This document shows, piece after piece, positions 9,616-17,545 of a stretch of 64,000 bases of DNA. The first letter of the stretch is position 1, and every line of letters begins with the position of its first letter. The stretch lies in the NCBI RefSeq assembly GCF_010092445.1, contig NZ_CP048031.1, forward strand, positions 2,294,001 to 2,358,000. Reading direction: 5' to 3'. Position numbers and translations under genes: made by a program. The stretch is from Shewanella sp. Arc9-LZ (GTDB taxonomy: Bacteria; Pseudomonadota; Gammaproteobacteria; Enterobacterales; Shewanellaceae). Under the pieces are notes generated by a model. It was given only the letters and a program-made list of their open reading frames with translations. It searched no databases and was not told the origin of the DNA.

Positions 9616-9629
9616 GTGATTGACATCAA
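9616..9629. promoter_or_regulatory. FNR/EtrA-like site
   Basis: GTGAT-TGAC-ATCAA matches the FNR consensus TTGAT-N4-ATCAA at 9 of 10 positions. It is 500 bases from adhE and 213 bases from the HAD gene, so the target gene is unclear. Confidence 0.45.
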
Positions 9630-9841
9630 TATTTATAAAAGGGAATATGCTCACTGCTAGGGCATATGCTCACTCGTGGTGCGAATGTTTACTCTAGTTA
9701 GTGTAATGTGGTCACTTATCCACGTTATTTGAGTTTTGTAGAACTCTACAGAATGTGATGTTGGATTTATTATTGTGGTTTCAGGTTCAGCACGCTGTAA
9801 AATATGGTTAGTTATCTGACTTGATCTGGCAAGGCGAGCAT

Positions 9842-10525
9842 ATGAACATAAATACACAATTAATAATATTCGACTGCGATGGGGTTGTGATCGACAGTGA
9901 GGTGATTAGCGCGAATGTGTTAATCGAAAAACTTGCTCAATTAGGCGCCTGCATTGATATGGCTTTTGTACAACAGCATTTTCTAGGTTGTCAATTTGCT
10001 ACCGTCGCCGACAAAGTAAAGCGTTTGCTGGCACTGACATTACCTGAACAATTTGAAGCAGAATATCGTCAGCAACTATTGTCTGAGTTTGAGCGTAATT
10101 TAACCGTAACAGACGGTATTAGATCGATATTGGCAGATTTGAAAGTACCGTATTGCATAGCAACCAGCAGCAGTTTACCGCGTACAACTAGCGCATTAGA
10201 AGTAGTAGGGTTAACGGATGTGTTTGGTTTGAATGTTTTTACGGCCAGCGAAGTCAAACGAGGTAAGCCGGCACCTGATTTGTTTTTGTATGCGGCTAAA
10301 CGCATGGGGGTCGAGCCACAGCATTGTTTGGTGATTGAAGATAGCTTTTTTGGCGTTAGTGCAGCTGTCGCGGCCAAAATGAAAGTGATTCATTATATTG
10401 GCGGTGGTCATATAGTCGATAACGTTAGCGATGAGTTACACCCAGTGTCACAGGCTTACCCAGAGATTGCTGTACTAAGTCATTGGCAACATTTTAATCG
10501 TCTAATGCCAGCGTTAATGCGTTGA
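9842..10525 (+). CDS. HAD-superfamily sugar-phosphate phosphatase
   Basis: A 227-residue haloacid dehalogenase hydrolase of the beta-phosphoglucomutase/YieH type, predicted to dephosphorylate a sugar or polyol phosphate. The four HAD motifs are visible: DCDGVVIDSE near residue 11 with the nucleophile Asp, TSSS near residue 108, the lysine in KRGKPAPDLF near residue 141, and EDSFFG near residue 167. The start is ATG 9842 after AAGGCGAG; a TTG at 9821 in the same frame has no ribosome site. The stop lies 20 bases before the regulator start. As first gene of a mannitol/fructose cassette it may remove a phosphorylated polyol or act in repair, but its true substrate is unknown. Confidence 0.85.
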   Translation: MNINTQLIIFDCDGVVIDSEVISANVLIEKLAQLGACIDMAFVQQHFLGCQFATVADKVKRLLALTLPEQFEAEYRQQLLSEFERNLTVTDGIRSILADLKVPYCIATSSSLPRTTSALEVVGLTDVFGLNVFTASEVKRGKPAPDLFLYAAKRMGVEPQHCLVIEDSFFGVSAAVAAKMKVIHYIGGGHIVDNVSDELHPVSQAYPEIAVLSHWQHFNRLMPALMR

Positions 10526-10545
10526 TACTGAATATAAGGGACAAC

Positions 10546-11508
10546 ATGGATAACAAGTCGAATTCAGAACTCGCGCGATTAGAGCAAGCGGCAAGAGCTG
10601 CGTGGTTATATTACGTCGCGAAGAATACTCAAGATGAAATTGCCCAAAAATTAGAAGTATCAAGACAGTCAGCACAACGTTTAGTCGCATTAGCGGTTAG
10701 TGAAGGGTTAATTAAAGTCCGTTTAGATCACCCCATTGGTAAATGTATGGAGTTGGGCCAACAGTTAACCCAAGCTTTTAATTTATTGGAATGCGAAATT
10801 GTACCCAGCGATCCTGCTGATGACAGTTCCGTGCACGGTTTAGCGCAATGTGGTGCAGGCGTGTTAGAGCGGTACTTAAAGTCTGAACAACCTAAAACTT
10901 TAGCCTTTGGTACCGGACGAGCACTCAAAGCTTGTATCGATGAGTTACCTTCGATGCAATGTCCACAGCATAAAATAGTGTCGTTATTAGGCAACATGAT
11001 GTTAGACGGTTCTGCATCAGCATTTGATATCGTAGTCAGCATGGCTAATCGAGTGCAGGCTAAGCATTACCCTATGCCATTACCCGTTATTGCGACTTCA
11101 GTAGCGGAAAAGCAGTTATTGCATGACTTAGCGCCGGTAAAAAGTATTTTTGAATTAGTTAAACAAGCAGATGCCACTTTTGTTGGTATTGGGCATATGG
11201 GCGCAGAGTCACCATTATTGCTCGATGGTTTCATTAATCAGTCACAGTTAACCGAGTTAATTAATGACAATGCCACTGGTGAAATCATCAGTTGGGTGTA
11301 TAACCAGCAAGGGCAGTTACTCGAGCATTCAATGAATCAATTGGTGATGAGCTCACCGTTGAGAATTGATTCAAATAAACCTGTTTATGGCATTGCTGCT
11401 GGTCAACATAAAGTTGATGCAATATTTTCAGCATTGCAAGGTCGCTTAATTAATTCATTGATAACCAATGAATATACAGCTGAAAGAATATTAGCAAAGC
11501 TAAAGTAA
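10546..11508 (+). CDS. SorC/DeoR-type sugar-binding transcriptional regulator
   Basis: A 320-residue DNA-binding regulator. Residues about 10-60 form a helix-turn-helix (AWLYYVAKNTQDEIAQKLEV followed by SRQSAQRLV), and the rest is the SorC-type effector-binding domain related to sugar isomerases, with GTGRAL near residue 121 and the GIGHM motif near residue 213. The start ATG follows AAGGGA. It follows the HAD gene closely and precedes the permease, so it most likely controls this cassette in response to a phosphorylated sugar or polyol. Strong inverted repeats in the two downstream gaps (11594-11622 and 13436-13517) are candidate operators. In other genera regulators of mannitol or sorbitol genes belong to this family. 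Confidence 0.87.
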   Translation: MDNKSNSELARLEQAARAAWLYYVAKNTQDEIAQKLEVSRQSAQRLVALAVSEGLIKVRLDHPIGKCMELGQQLTQAFNLLECEIVPSDPADDSSVHGLAQCGAGVLERYLKSEQPKTLAFGTGRALKACIDELPSMQCPQHKIVSLLGNMMLDGSASAFDIVVSMANRVQAKHYPMPLPVIATSVAEKQLLHDLAPVKSIFELVKQADATFVGIGHMGAESPLLLDGFINQSQLTELINDNATGEIISWVYNQQGQLLEHSMNQLVMSSPLRIDSNKPVYGIAAGQHKVDAIFSALQGRLINSLITNEYTAERILAKLK

Positions 11509-11593
11509 ATGATTAAATAAAATGATGTTTAACATTGAAATTAGATCAATAACGCGTGAATAATTTATAAAAATAATGTGAATATGAATGGGG

Positions 11594-11622
11594 TTATTAT
11601 TTCAACTCAATAGAAATAATAA
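11594..11622. promoter_or_regulatory. Perfect 10-bp inverted repeat, candidate operator
   Basis: TTATTATTTC, a 9-base spacer, then GAAATAATAA: the arms are perfectly complementary. It lies 87 bases upstream of the permease start, between the regulator gene and the genes it is likely to control. It has no T tract, so a terminator is less likely than an operator. Confidence 0.5.
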
Positions 11623-11681
11623 ATAGTCAGTAAAGGAAATATAGTATCACTTTATCATCGATTTTTGGTGAGGGTTTTACT

Positions 11682-11700
11682 TATTCCCTAAATAGGAATA
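11682..11700 (+). promoter_or_regulatory. Hairpin over the permease ribosome-binding site
   Basis: TATTCC and GGAATA form a 6-bp stem with a 7-base loop. The right arm contains the AGGA Shine-Dalgarno sequence of the permease gene, so the stem could mask it. The stem is short and its effect is untested. Confidence 0.35.
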
Positions 11701-11708
11701 TAAAAATA

Positions 11709-13424
11709 ATGACAACAAGTCAACATGAGGCTTCATTCAAACAAATGAATGAAGAGCAGCTGCCTGTAGCTAAAAATAAATTACATGGTTGGAAACACTT
11801 TGCAGGTTTATATGCTGGGGAGCATGTTGCCGCGACGGAGTTTGTTATTGGTGCCACTTTTGTTGCTCTAGGTGCCTCAACTATTGATATATTACTTGGA
11901 CTATTAATTGGTAATCTATTAGCGATGTGTTCGTGGTGGTTATTAACGGCACCTATTGCTGTTGAAACTCGACTCAGTTTATATAATTATTTAAATAAGA
12001 TTGCCGGCGACTCAATGACCAAGCTCTATAACTGGGCAAATGTCGTTATCTTCTCGGTGATATCCGCAGCGATGATCACTGTATCGTCGACAGCCGTTCG
12101 TTTCTTATTCGATATTCCGGCACAATTAAATTGGTACCCTAGCAGTCTATGGTTTGTGATGATTGTATTAGCGGTAGGATCTATCGTCGTTGTCGTCGCC
12201 ATGTATGGTTTCTCTACCGTGGCTGACTTTTCTAAAATTTGTGCGCCGTGGTTATTTGTTATTTTTATTGCGGGTTCATTTACCTTATTTCCAGTGTTAT
12301 CAAATCATGTGATTGGCAGTACCACATTAACGGGCTGGCAAGACTTCATGACCATAGGTGACAGCTCAATTTGGACTGGATTAAATGACAAAGGTGAACC
12401 CGGTATTGGTTTACTTGAAGTGATAGGCTTTGCGTGGGCAGCTAACTCAATTACTCACTTCGGTTTGATAGACATGGCTATTTTCCGCTTCGCAAAGCGT
12501 AAAAGTTATGGTTTGATTTCAGGTGTTGGCATGTTCTTCGGCCACTACTTAGCATGGATCTCTGCTGGTATTATGGGGGCAGGTACTGCTGTACTATTAA
12601 AAACTACTATTACTCAACTCGATCCAGGTGATGTTGCTTACCATGCTTTAGGTTTTTCAGGCTTTGTGATTATCATTATCGCTGGTTGGACAACGGCTAA
12701 CGCGAATTTATACCGTGCAGGCCTAGCCGCGCAGTCAATCTTTGTTAATCAATCTCGTGAACGTACTACCGCCATTGTGGGTTTAGTCACTGTAGTGATA
12801 GCGTGTTTCCCATTTGTGTTTTCGCAGATGTTACCGTTACTGACGTATGCAGGTCTATTAGTTGTACCAGTGGGGGGGATTGTATTTGCTGAGCACGTGT
12901 TGTTCCCTAAAATTGGCTTAACCCGCTATTGGGCTAAGTATCAAAACCTGTCTAAAAGTACACCGGCAATTGCATCTTGGGCATTAGCGTTAGTATTTGG
13001 GTTTGGTTTAAATAGTCTTGATATTATTTCATTCTATTACTTATTTATTCCAACATGGATATTCACCATTATTATTTATACTGTATTAGCTAAAAAATAT
13101 GGTGCCGATTTAGATTATACAGACGCTATATTATTAGATGAGAAAGAACAGCAACAAATTGCCGAATACCAAGATGAAATGGCTAAAGATGATAAGCCTC
13201 ATGTTGAAGACTGCAGTCAGTTCACCAAGGTGTTAAATAGCTTTGCGGTTGTTTCTTTAGTGGTTATTAGTGTACTGGCTGCGAAAGTGATGTTTTATAG
13301 CCCGACAATGACAATCTATGCAGAGAATAAATCTTTATTTGAAACAGTTTGTTTTGTCTGTACGATAATTTATTTTAGTTGTTCATATGTTGCTCTTAAA
13401 CGACATAAAAAAATAAACTCGTAA
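11709..13424 (+). CDS. NCS1-like (purine/cytosine-type) permease, predicted polyol or sugar transporter
   Basis: A 571-residue inner-membrane protein with about twelve hydrophobic segments spread over residues 40-440 and two more near the C-terminus (about 510-560). The early GEHVAATEFVIGATFVALGA region and the order of helices resemble the nucleobase-cation symporter-1 family of cytosine, purine, allantoin and hydantoin transporters. A charged cytoplasmic stretch (about 475-500) precedes the extra C-terminal pair of helices, which makes the protein longer than typical CodB (about 420). It sits between the regulator and mannitol dehydrogenase, so the likely cargo is mannitol or a similar polyol rather than a nucleobase; this is inference. 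The ATG has a modest AGGA site 11 bases upstream that lies in a hairpin. Confidence 0.72.
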   Translation: MTTSQHEASFKQMNEEQLPVAKNKLHGWKHFAGLYAGEHVAATEFVIGATFVALGASTIDILLGLLIGNLLAMCSWWLLTAPIAVETRLSLYNYLNKIAGDSMTKLYNWANVVIFSVISAAMITVSSTAVRFLFDIPAQLNWYPSSLWFVMIVLAVGSIVVVVAMYGFSTVADFSKICAPWLFVIFIAGSFTLFPVLSNHVIGSTTLTGWQDFMTIGDSSIWTGLNDKGEPGIGLLEVIGFAWAANSITHFGLIDMAIFRFAKRKSYGLISGVGMFFGHYLAWISAGIMGAGTAVLLKTTITQLDPGDVAYHALGFSGFVIIIIAGWTTANANLYRAGLAAQSIFVNQSRERTTAIVGLVTVVIACFPFVFSQMLPLLTYAGLLVVPVGGIVFAEHVLFPKIGLTRYWAKYQNLSKSTPAIASWALALVFGFGLNSLDIISFYYLFIPTWIFTIIIYTVLAKKYGADLDYTDAILLDEKEQQQIAEYQDEMAKDDKPHVEDCSQFTKVLNSFAVVSLVVISVLAAKVMFYSPTMTIYAENKSLFETVCFVCTIIYFSCSYVALKRHKKINS

Positions 13425-13435
13425 TCGCAGTATTA

Positions 13436-13517
13436 ATAACTCAAGGCTAACGGCTGATCTTAATAGCTTAAGGTTAATGATGTTAATAAAACATTAGTCT
13501 TGAGTTAGCCGTGTTAT
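13436..13517. promoter_or_regulatory. Nested inverted repeats before mannitol dehydrogenase
   Basis: ATAAC-N4-GGCTAAC on the left pairs with GTTAGCC-N2-GTTAT on the right. Inside it, CTTAAGGTTAATG (13467) pairs imperfectly with CATTAGTCTTGAG (13492), and CTCAAGGCTAACG (13440) is a direct near-copy of the former. The structure fills most of the gap between permease and dehydrogenase genes. It may be an operator, an mRNA-stability stem or a processing site; no T tract follows. Confidence 0.5.
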
Positions 13518-13574
13518 TTCATTAGATAACACAATCATCCATATTGTTTAATTATTTTATGAGGCACAATCCAC

Positions 13575-15095
13575 ATGGATCATTCTCAAGATTCAAATGT
13601 TCAACTGAACACGTTAAACCTACAAAGTTTGTCAACATTACCTGCTAATGTTGATGTGCCGAAATACGATCGTAGCCAGTTAACCGCTGGGATTGTGCAT
13701 ATTGGTGTCGGTGGCTTTCATCGTGCTCATCAAGCAATGTATATCAATGAGTTATTGAAGCAACCTGGTTCTGAGTCTTGGGCGATTTGTGGTGTCGGTT
13801 TGTTAGAAGCTAACCGCAGTCTACGTGATGTGTTGGTGAAACAAGACTATCTGTACAGTTTAACGGTACGTCACCCGAATGGTCAGATTGATCATCAAGT
13901 GATGGGCTCGATGATTGACTTTTTATTTGCACCAGAAAACAAACAACAGGTCATTGATAAACTGATTCACTCAGACACTAAAATTGTGTCATTGACCATC
14001 ACAGAAGGCGGTTATAACTTTAATCCTGCAACCGGTGAGTTTGATTTCAACAATCCAGACATAATCCATGATATGGCGAATCCTAATGACCCAATCACCG
14101 CGTTTGGCTATTTAACTGCAGCACTGAAACAGCGTAAAGCCAAGGGCATGAAGCCTTTTACCATTCAGTCTTGTGACAACATTCAGCATAACGGCGACAT
14201 GACCCGTAAAATGCTACTGGCGTTTGTGAATAAAAATGACGCTGGTTTAGGCCAATGGATTGAAACGAATGTAGCGTTTCCAAACGCAATGGTTGACCGT
14301 ATTACCCCAGTGACAACCAAAGCAGACATCGAATATGTGGCTAACACATTACACATTAACGATGAATGGCCAATCACGTGCGAAGCCTTCACTCAATGGG
14401 TCATAGAAGACAACTTTAGTGATGGCCGTCCGGCGTTAGATACCGTTGGTGCACAATTTGTCAGTGACGTGACTCCGTTTGAAAAAATGAAGATCCGTTT
14501 GTTAAACGCAGGCCATTCAGTATTAGGTTTATTAGGTTCTATACATGGTTTTGCGACGATTGATGAATCGGTATCTGATCCTTTATTTGCAACATATTTA
14601 CGTAAATTTATGGACGATGAAGTCACGCCGTTAATTGAGCAACTTGAAGGCATTGATTTAACTCAATACAAAGATACCCTAATTGAACGTTTTTCCAATC
14701 CGAACATTAAAGACAGCTTGGCGCGAATTTGTCTCGAAAGCTCAGCCAAGTTACCAAAATTTATCATTGCGTCTATTAATGAAAATATCGAATTAGGCCG
14801 TGATACTTCACTGGCCACATTGGTCATTGCTACCTGGTGTTTATACAGTGACAAACGTGTTGATCAGCAAGGGCAAGCGTTAGACATTAACGACCAAATG
14901 TCAGCACAGTTACATGAGTTTGCTAGCAGAACAGCACAAGATCCGTTAGCTTTTTTACAGCTAACCGACTTATTTGGTGATCTAAATAATCAAGCAAGCT
15001 TTTGTAAAGATTATCGTCAAGCGATTACGGCCTTATATGCACCGGGCAGTGACATTAAATCGATTATGCAAGCAAGATTACAAGCGAAAGGTTAA
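13575..15095 (+). CDS. Mannitol 2-dehydrogenase (long-chain polyol dehydrogenase)
   Basis: NAD-dependent oxidation of D-mannitol to D-fructose in the cytoplasm. The 506 residues fit the polyol-specific long-chain dehydrogenase family (about 490). The N-terminal nucleotide-binding motif GVGGFHRAHQAMY lies near residue 46. The catalytic pattern K-x4-N-x2-H is present as KIRLLNAGH near residue 305, and FNPATGEFDF-type sequence near residue 150 supports mannitol dehydrogenase over UxuB-type fructuronate reductases. The gene follows the permease and precedes fructokinase by 5 bases, so transport, oxidation and phosphorylation are encoded in order. D-arabinitol or D-sorbitol as substrate cannot be excluded. 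Confidence 0.92.
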   Translation: MDHSQDSNVQLNTLNLQSLSTLPANVDVPKYDRSQLTAGIVHIGVGGFHRAHQAMYINELLKQPGSESWAICGVGLLEANRSLRDVLVKQDYLYSLTVRHPNGQIDHQVMGSMIDFLFAPENKQQVIDKLIHSDTKIVSLTITEGGYNFNPATGEFDFNNPDIIHDMANPNDPITAFGYLTAALKQRKAKGMKPFTIQSCDNIQHNGDMTRKMLLAFVNKNDAGLGQWIETNVAFPNAMVDRITPVTTKADIEYVANTLHINDEWPITCEAFTQWVIEDNFSDGRPALDTVGAQFVSDVTPFEKMKIRLLNAGHSVLGLLGSIHGFATIDESVSDPLFATYLRKFMDDEVTPLIEQLEGIDLTQYKDTLIERFSNPNIKDSLARICLESSAKLPKFIIASINENIELGRDTSLATLVIATWCLYSDKRVDQQGQALDINDQMSAQLHEFASRTAQDPLAFLQLTDLFGDLNNQASFCKDYRQAITALYAPGSDIKSIMQARLQAKG

Positions 15096-15100
15096 GCCGT

Positions 15101-16021
15101 ATGAATAGCATATTAATTAATCATAAAGCTAAGGCCGACATTAACATCAGTTGTTTTGGCGAAGTATTGTGGGATTGTTTCCCTGATGGCAAGCGGGTTG
15201 GCGGGGCACCTTTAAATGTGTGCGTCAGACTTAATGCCTTGGGCATTAAAGGTTCGATGATCAGTGCCGTTGGCGATGATTTATTAGGTCGCGAGTTACT
15301 GAGTTTTATTGACGATCGCGGCGTTAATCGCGACTGTATCGCCATAGATCCCGTTAAAAGCACCAGCACAGTTCAAGTCACTTTAGACAAAAATGGGTCA
15401 GCGTCTTATGACATTGTCGCCGATACTGCGTGGGATAATATCGCATTAACGGAAGATATTATTGAGCAAGTTAATCGTGCTGACGTGTTGGTTTTTGGCA
15501 GTTTAATTGGTCGCAATGATATGTCTCTCACTACCTTAACCGCCGTAGTTGAATTGGCTTCGTTTTCGGTATTTGACGTTAACTTACGTGCACCGCATTA
15601 CCAGATTGATAGTGTGGTTAGTTTGATGAAAAAAGCAGATTTTATCAAATTAAATGATGATGAACTGTATGAAATTGCTAAAGCCATGGGCTCGCCATTT
15701 AATTCATTAGAACAAAACTTGGATTATATTGCTGAGCAAACCCAAACCAATTATCTGTGTGTTACCAAAGGCAGTCATGGAGCATTACTGAGTGTTGCAG
15801 GGCAGAAGTTTTATAATTCAGGTTATTTAGTCAAGGTAGTTGATACCGTCGGCGCCGGAGATTCATTTTTAGGCTCGTTACTGTACCAATTATGCAGTGA
15901 TAGTAATCCGCAGTATGCGATTGATTTTGCTTGCGCTGTGGGTGCTATGGTTGCTCAGTCTCATGGCGCTACGCCAATGCTCACGTTAAATGAAATACAA
16001 GCGTTTATGCACCCGGTATAA
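15101..16021 (+). CDS. Fructokinase (PfkB family)
   Basis: ATP-dependent phosphorylation of fructose, giving fructose-6-phosphate. The 306-residue protein is a PfkB/ribokinase family member with the first signature near residue 30 (GKRVGGAPLNVCVRLNALG) and the catalytic signature DTVGAGDSFLGSLL near residue 248, where Asp252 of GAGD is the base. The start codon is 5 bases after the dehydrogenase stop, indicating translational coupling; its upstream AAAGGTTAAGCC gives a weak ribosome site. As the partner of mannitol dehydrogenase it completes a non-PTS mannitol route. A strong terminator follows 78 bases downstream. Confidence 0.92.
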   Translation: MNSILINHKAKADINISCFGEVLWDCFPDGKRVGGAPLNVCVRLNALGIKGSMISAVGDDLLGRELLSFIDDRGVNRDCIAIDPVKSTSTVQVTLDKNGSASYDIVADTAWDNIALTEDIIEQVNRADVLVFGSLIGRNDMSLTTLTAVVELASFSVFDVNLRAPHYQIDSVVSLMKKADFIKLNDDELYEIAKAMGSPFNSLEQNLDYIAEQTQTNYLCVTKGSHGALLSVAGQKFYNSGYLVKVVDTVGAGDSFLGSLLYQLCSDSNPQYAIDFACAVGAMVAQSHGATPMLTLNEIQAFMHPV

Positions 16022-16040
16022 ATTGATTGGTGTTTTTGTT

Positions 16041-16068
16041 AGTGAAGTGTGAAGTGTGAAGTGTGAAA
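16041..16068. repeat. Heptanucleotide tandem repeat x4
   Basis: Four copies of a 7-base unit (AGTGAAG, TGTGAAG, TGTGAAG, TGTGAAA) lie between the fructokinase stop and its terminator. They are outside any gene. Confidence 0.8.
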
Positions 16069-16099
16069 TTTGGGTTATTTCCCCTTTATATAACCCGTT

Positions 16100-16133
16100 A
16101 GCGCTTGGTTGTTATAACCAAGCGCTTTTTTTA
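16100..16133 (+). terminator. Terminator of the mannitol cassette
   Basis: A perfect 11-bp stem AGCGCTTGGTT / AACCAAGCGCT with loop GTTAT is followed by seven T residues. Its orientation ends the fructokinase transcript. Confidence 0.93.
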
Positions 16134-16159
16134 TCGAAAATCAACAGAGGTAATAAATG

Positions 16160-17536
16160 TTATTGCTCGCGACTTAACTCCATAATGCCTGCGGTTTTTG
16201 AACCAAATAATTGCTGATGTAAGCGACCGGCAAATTCATCGGTCATCCCAGAAATATAATCAGCAATCACCCGCATTGGATTATTATTGTCATTACGCTC
16301 TGCTAACCATCGGTCTCGAGTATTAAGTGGTAACAGACGTTCAGGATCCGAGGCAAACGCTTCAAACAATTCCATCACAATCTGTTGGCCCTTATATTCC
16401 AGCATCTGGATTTCAGGTTTACGAATAACATACTTGAAAACTAATTGTTTCAGTACATGTAATGCTGCTGCAAAGTCTGGCTCTAATTCGGCATTATATT
16501 TTAATAAGTCTTCGTCAAATTGTGGGTTGGTACTAATGCCAATCGCGGTGACGAAACCGTTGACTAAGGTACCGATAGCATCTTTGCGTAAATGATGTTC
16601 ATGAGAGAATAGCTTGTCACCAATGTTAGCGATTTCCGATATCAGCCATTGATCTTTGATTTCAGTTAACTGCCCAACCACATCGCGCTGCCACTGATGT
16701 TGGTTGACAATTCCCATTACAATAGCATCCTCGAGATCGTGTACCGCATAAGCAATGTCATCTGCCAATTCCATAATCGAGCAATCAAATGACTTATAGC
16801 GCGTTTTTAAATGGGGATAATCTACATGTGTATGGCTTTGTTCACTGCTAATAAACAACTGCCTATCCGATTCTGATAATGCCGCTAATACCCAATCAAT
16901 AATGGGTATATCATCATCAAATAATCCTTTTACCGGTGGCCATTCTGAGGGTTTTAGTTGGCGATGATTGGCTATGTCTGGCCTATTTTGATTGATATAC
17001 AATTGCGAATACGTTGCTGGGTATTTCATTACCCCAAGTAAAGTACGCCGAGTAAGGTTCATCCCCCATGAAGGGGTATAGGGTTCTAAACGAGTTAAAA
17101 TTCGAAAGGTTTGGCCGTTGCCTTCAAAGCCACCATGATGGCGCATCATGTAATTTAATGCGACTTCACCGCCGTGGCCAAAAGGTGGATGACCGATGTC
17201 GTGAGCCAAACAAATCGATTCAATGAGGCTCATTGAATTGAGTAAATACCTAAGGTCCGGATATTTTCGACGTAGTTGAGCAGTAATGCCAGTACCAATT
17301 TGTGACACTTCTAATGAATGTGTTAGCCGAGTACGATAAAAGTCATTCATGCCAACGCCAAGCACTTGTGTTTTGGCTTGAAGCCGACGAAATGCTGCTG
17401 AATGCAGAATACGTGCGCGGTCACGCTGATATGGGCTGCGATGATCATTACGGCGCTGTTTATCTTCACCGAGTAAACGTTGCTGCCAACGACTGTTCTG
17501 TTCTGTATTACTGGACTCGATGGTGTTATCAGGCAT
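16160..17536 (-). CDS. dgt: Deoxyguanosinetriphosphate triphosphohydrolase-like protein
   Basis: An HD-domain hydrolase that cleaves dGTP, or dNTPs more broadly, to the nucleoside and triphosphate. The 458 residues match the shorter dGTPase-like class (E. coli Dgt has about 505). The N-terminal [21 protein letters not shown] motif near residue 40, the first metal histidine in THSLEVSQI near residue 73, the HD pair in [16 protein letters not shown] near residue 111, and a further metal Asp in [15 protein letters not shown] near residue 256 are all intact. It begins 9 bases after yfbR with AAGGA at the ribosome site, so the two dNTP-handling enzymes are co-expressed. Family members also act in dNTP depletion against phage, but nothing here shows a dedicated defence role. 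Confidence 0.9.
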   Translation of the reverse strand: MPDNTIESSNTEQNSRWQQRLLGEDKQRRNDHRSPYQRDRARILHSAAFRRLQAKTQVLGVGMNDFYRTRLTHSLEVSQIGTGITAQLRRKYPDLRYLLNSMSLIESICLAHDIGHPPFGHGGEVALNYMMRHHGGFEGNGQTFRILTRLEPYTPSWGMNLTRRTLLGVMKYPATYSQLYINQNRPDIANHRQLKPSEWPPVKGLFDDDIPIIDWVLAALSESDRQLFISSEQSHTHVDYPHLKTRYKSFDCSIMELADDIAYAVHDLEDAIVMGIVNQHQWQRDVVGQLTEIKDQWLISEIANIGDKLFSHEHHLRKDAIGTLVNGFVTAIGISTNPQFDEDLLKYNAELEPDFAAALHVLKQLVFKYVIRKPEIQMLEYKGQQIVMELFEAFASDPERLLPLNTRDRWLAERNDNNNPMRVIADYISGMTDEFAGRLHQQLFGSKTAGIMELSREQ

Positions 17537-17545
17537 AAAATTCCT

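Larger units (their letters stand above)
9116..9841. other. Long regulatory gap between adhE and the sugar-alcohol cassette
   Basis: About 725 AT-rich bases between divergent genes. No convincing gene is present; a 66-codon minus-strand frame here has poor composition. The gap holds the CRP-like, HexR-like and FNR-like sites listed separately, a near repeat of TTTACAAT around 9440-9460, and a direct repeat ATATGCTCACT at 9645 and 9664 (period 19). The promoters of adhE and of the HAD gene must lie here. Confidence 0.7.

Noticed and set aside
9657..9857. 66-codon minus-strand frame upstream of the HAD gene
   Set aside because: It has no ribosome site, its residue composition is not protein-like and it overlaps the HAD gene start and promoter region.
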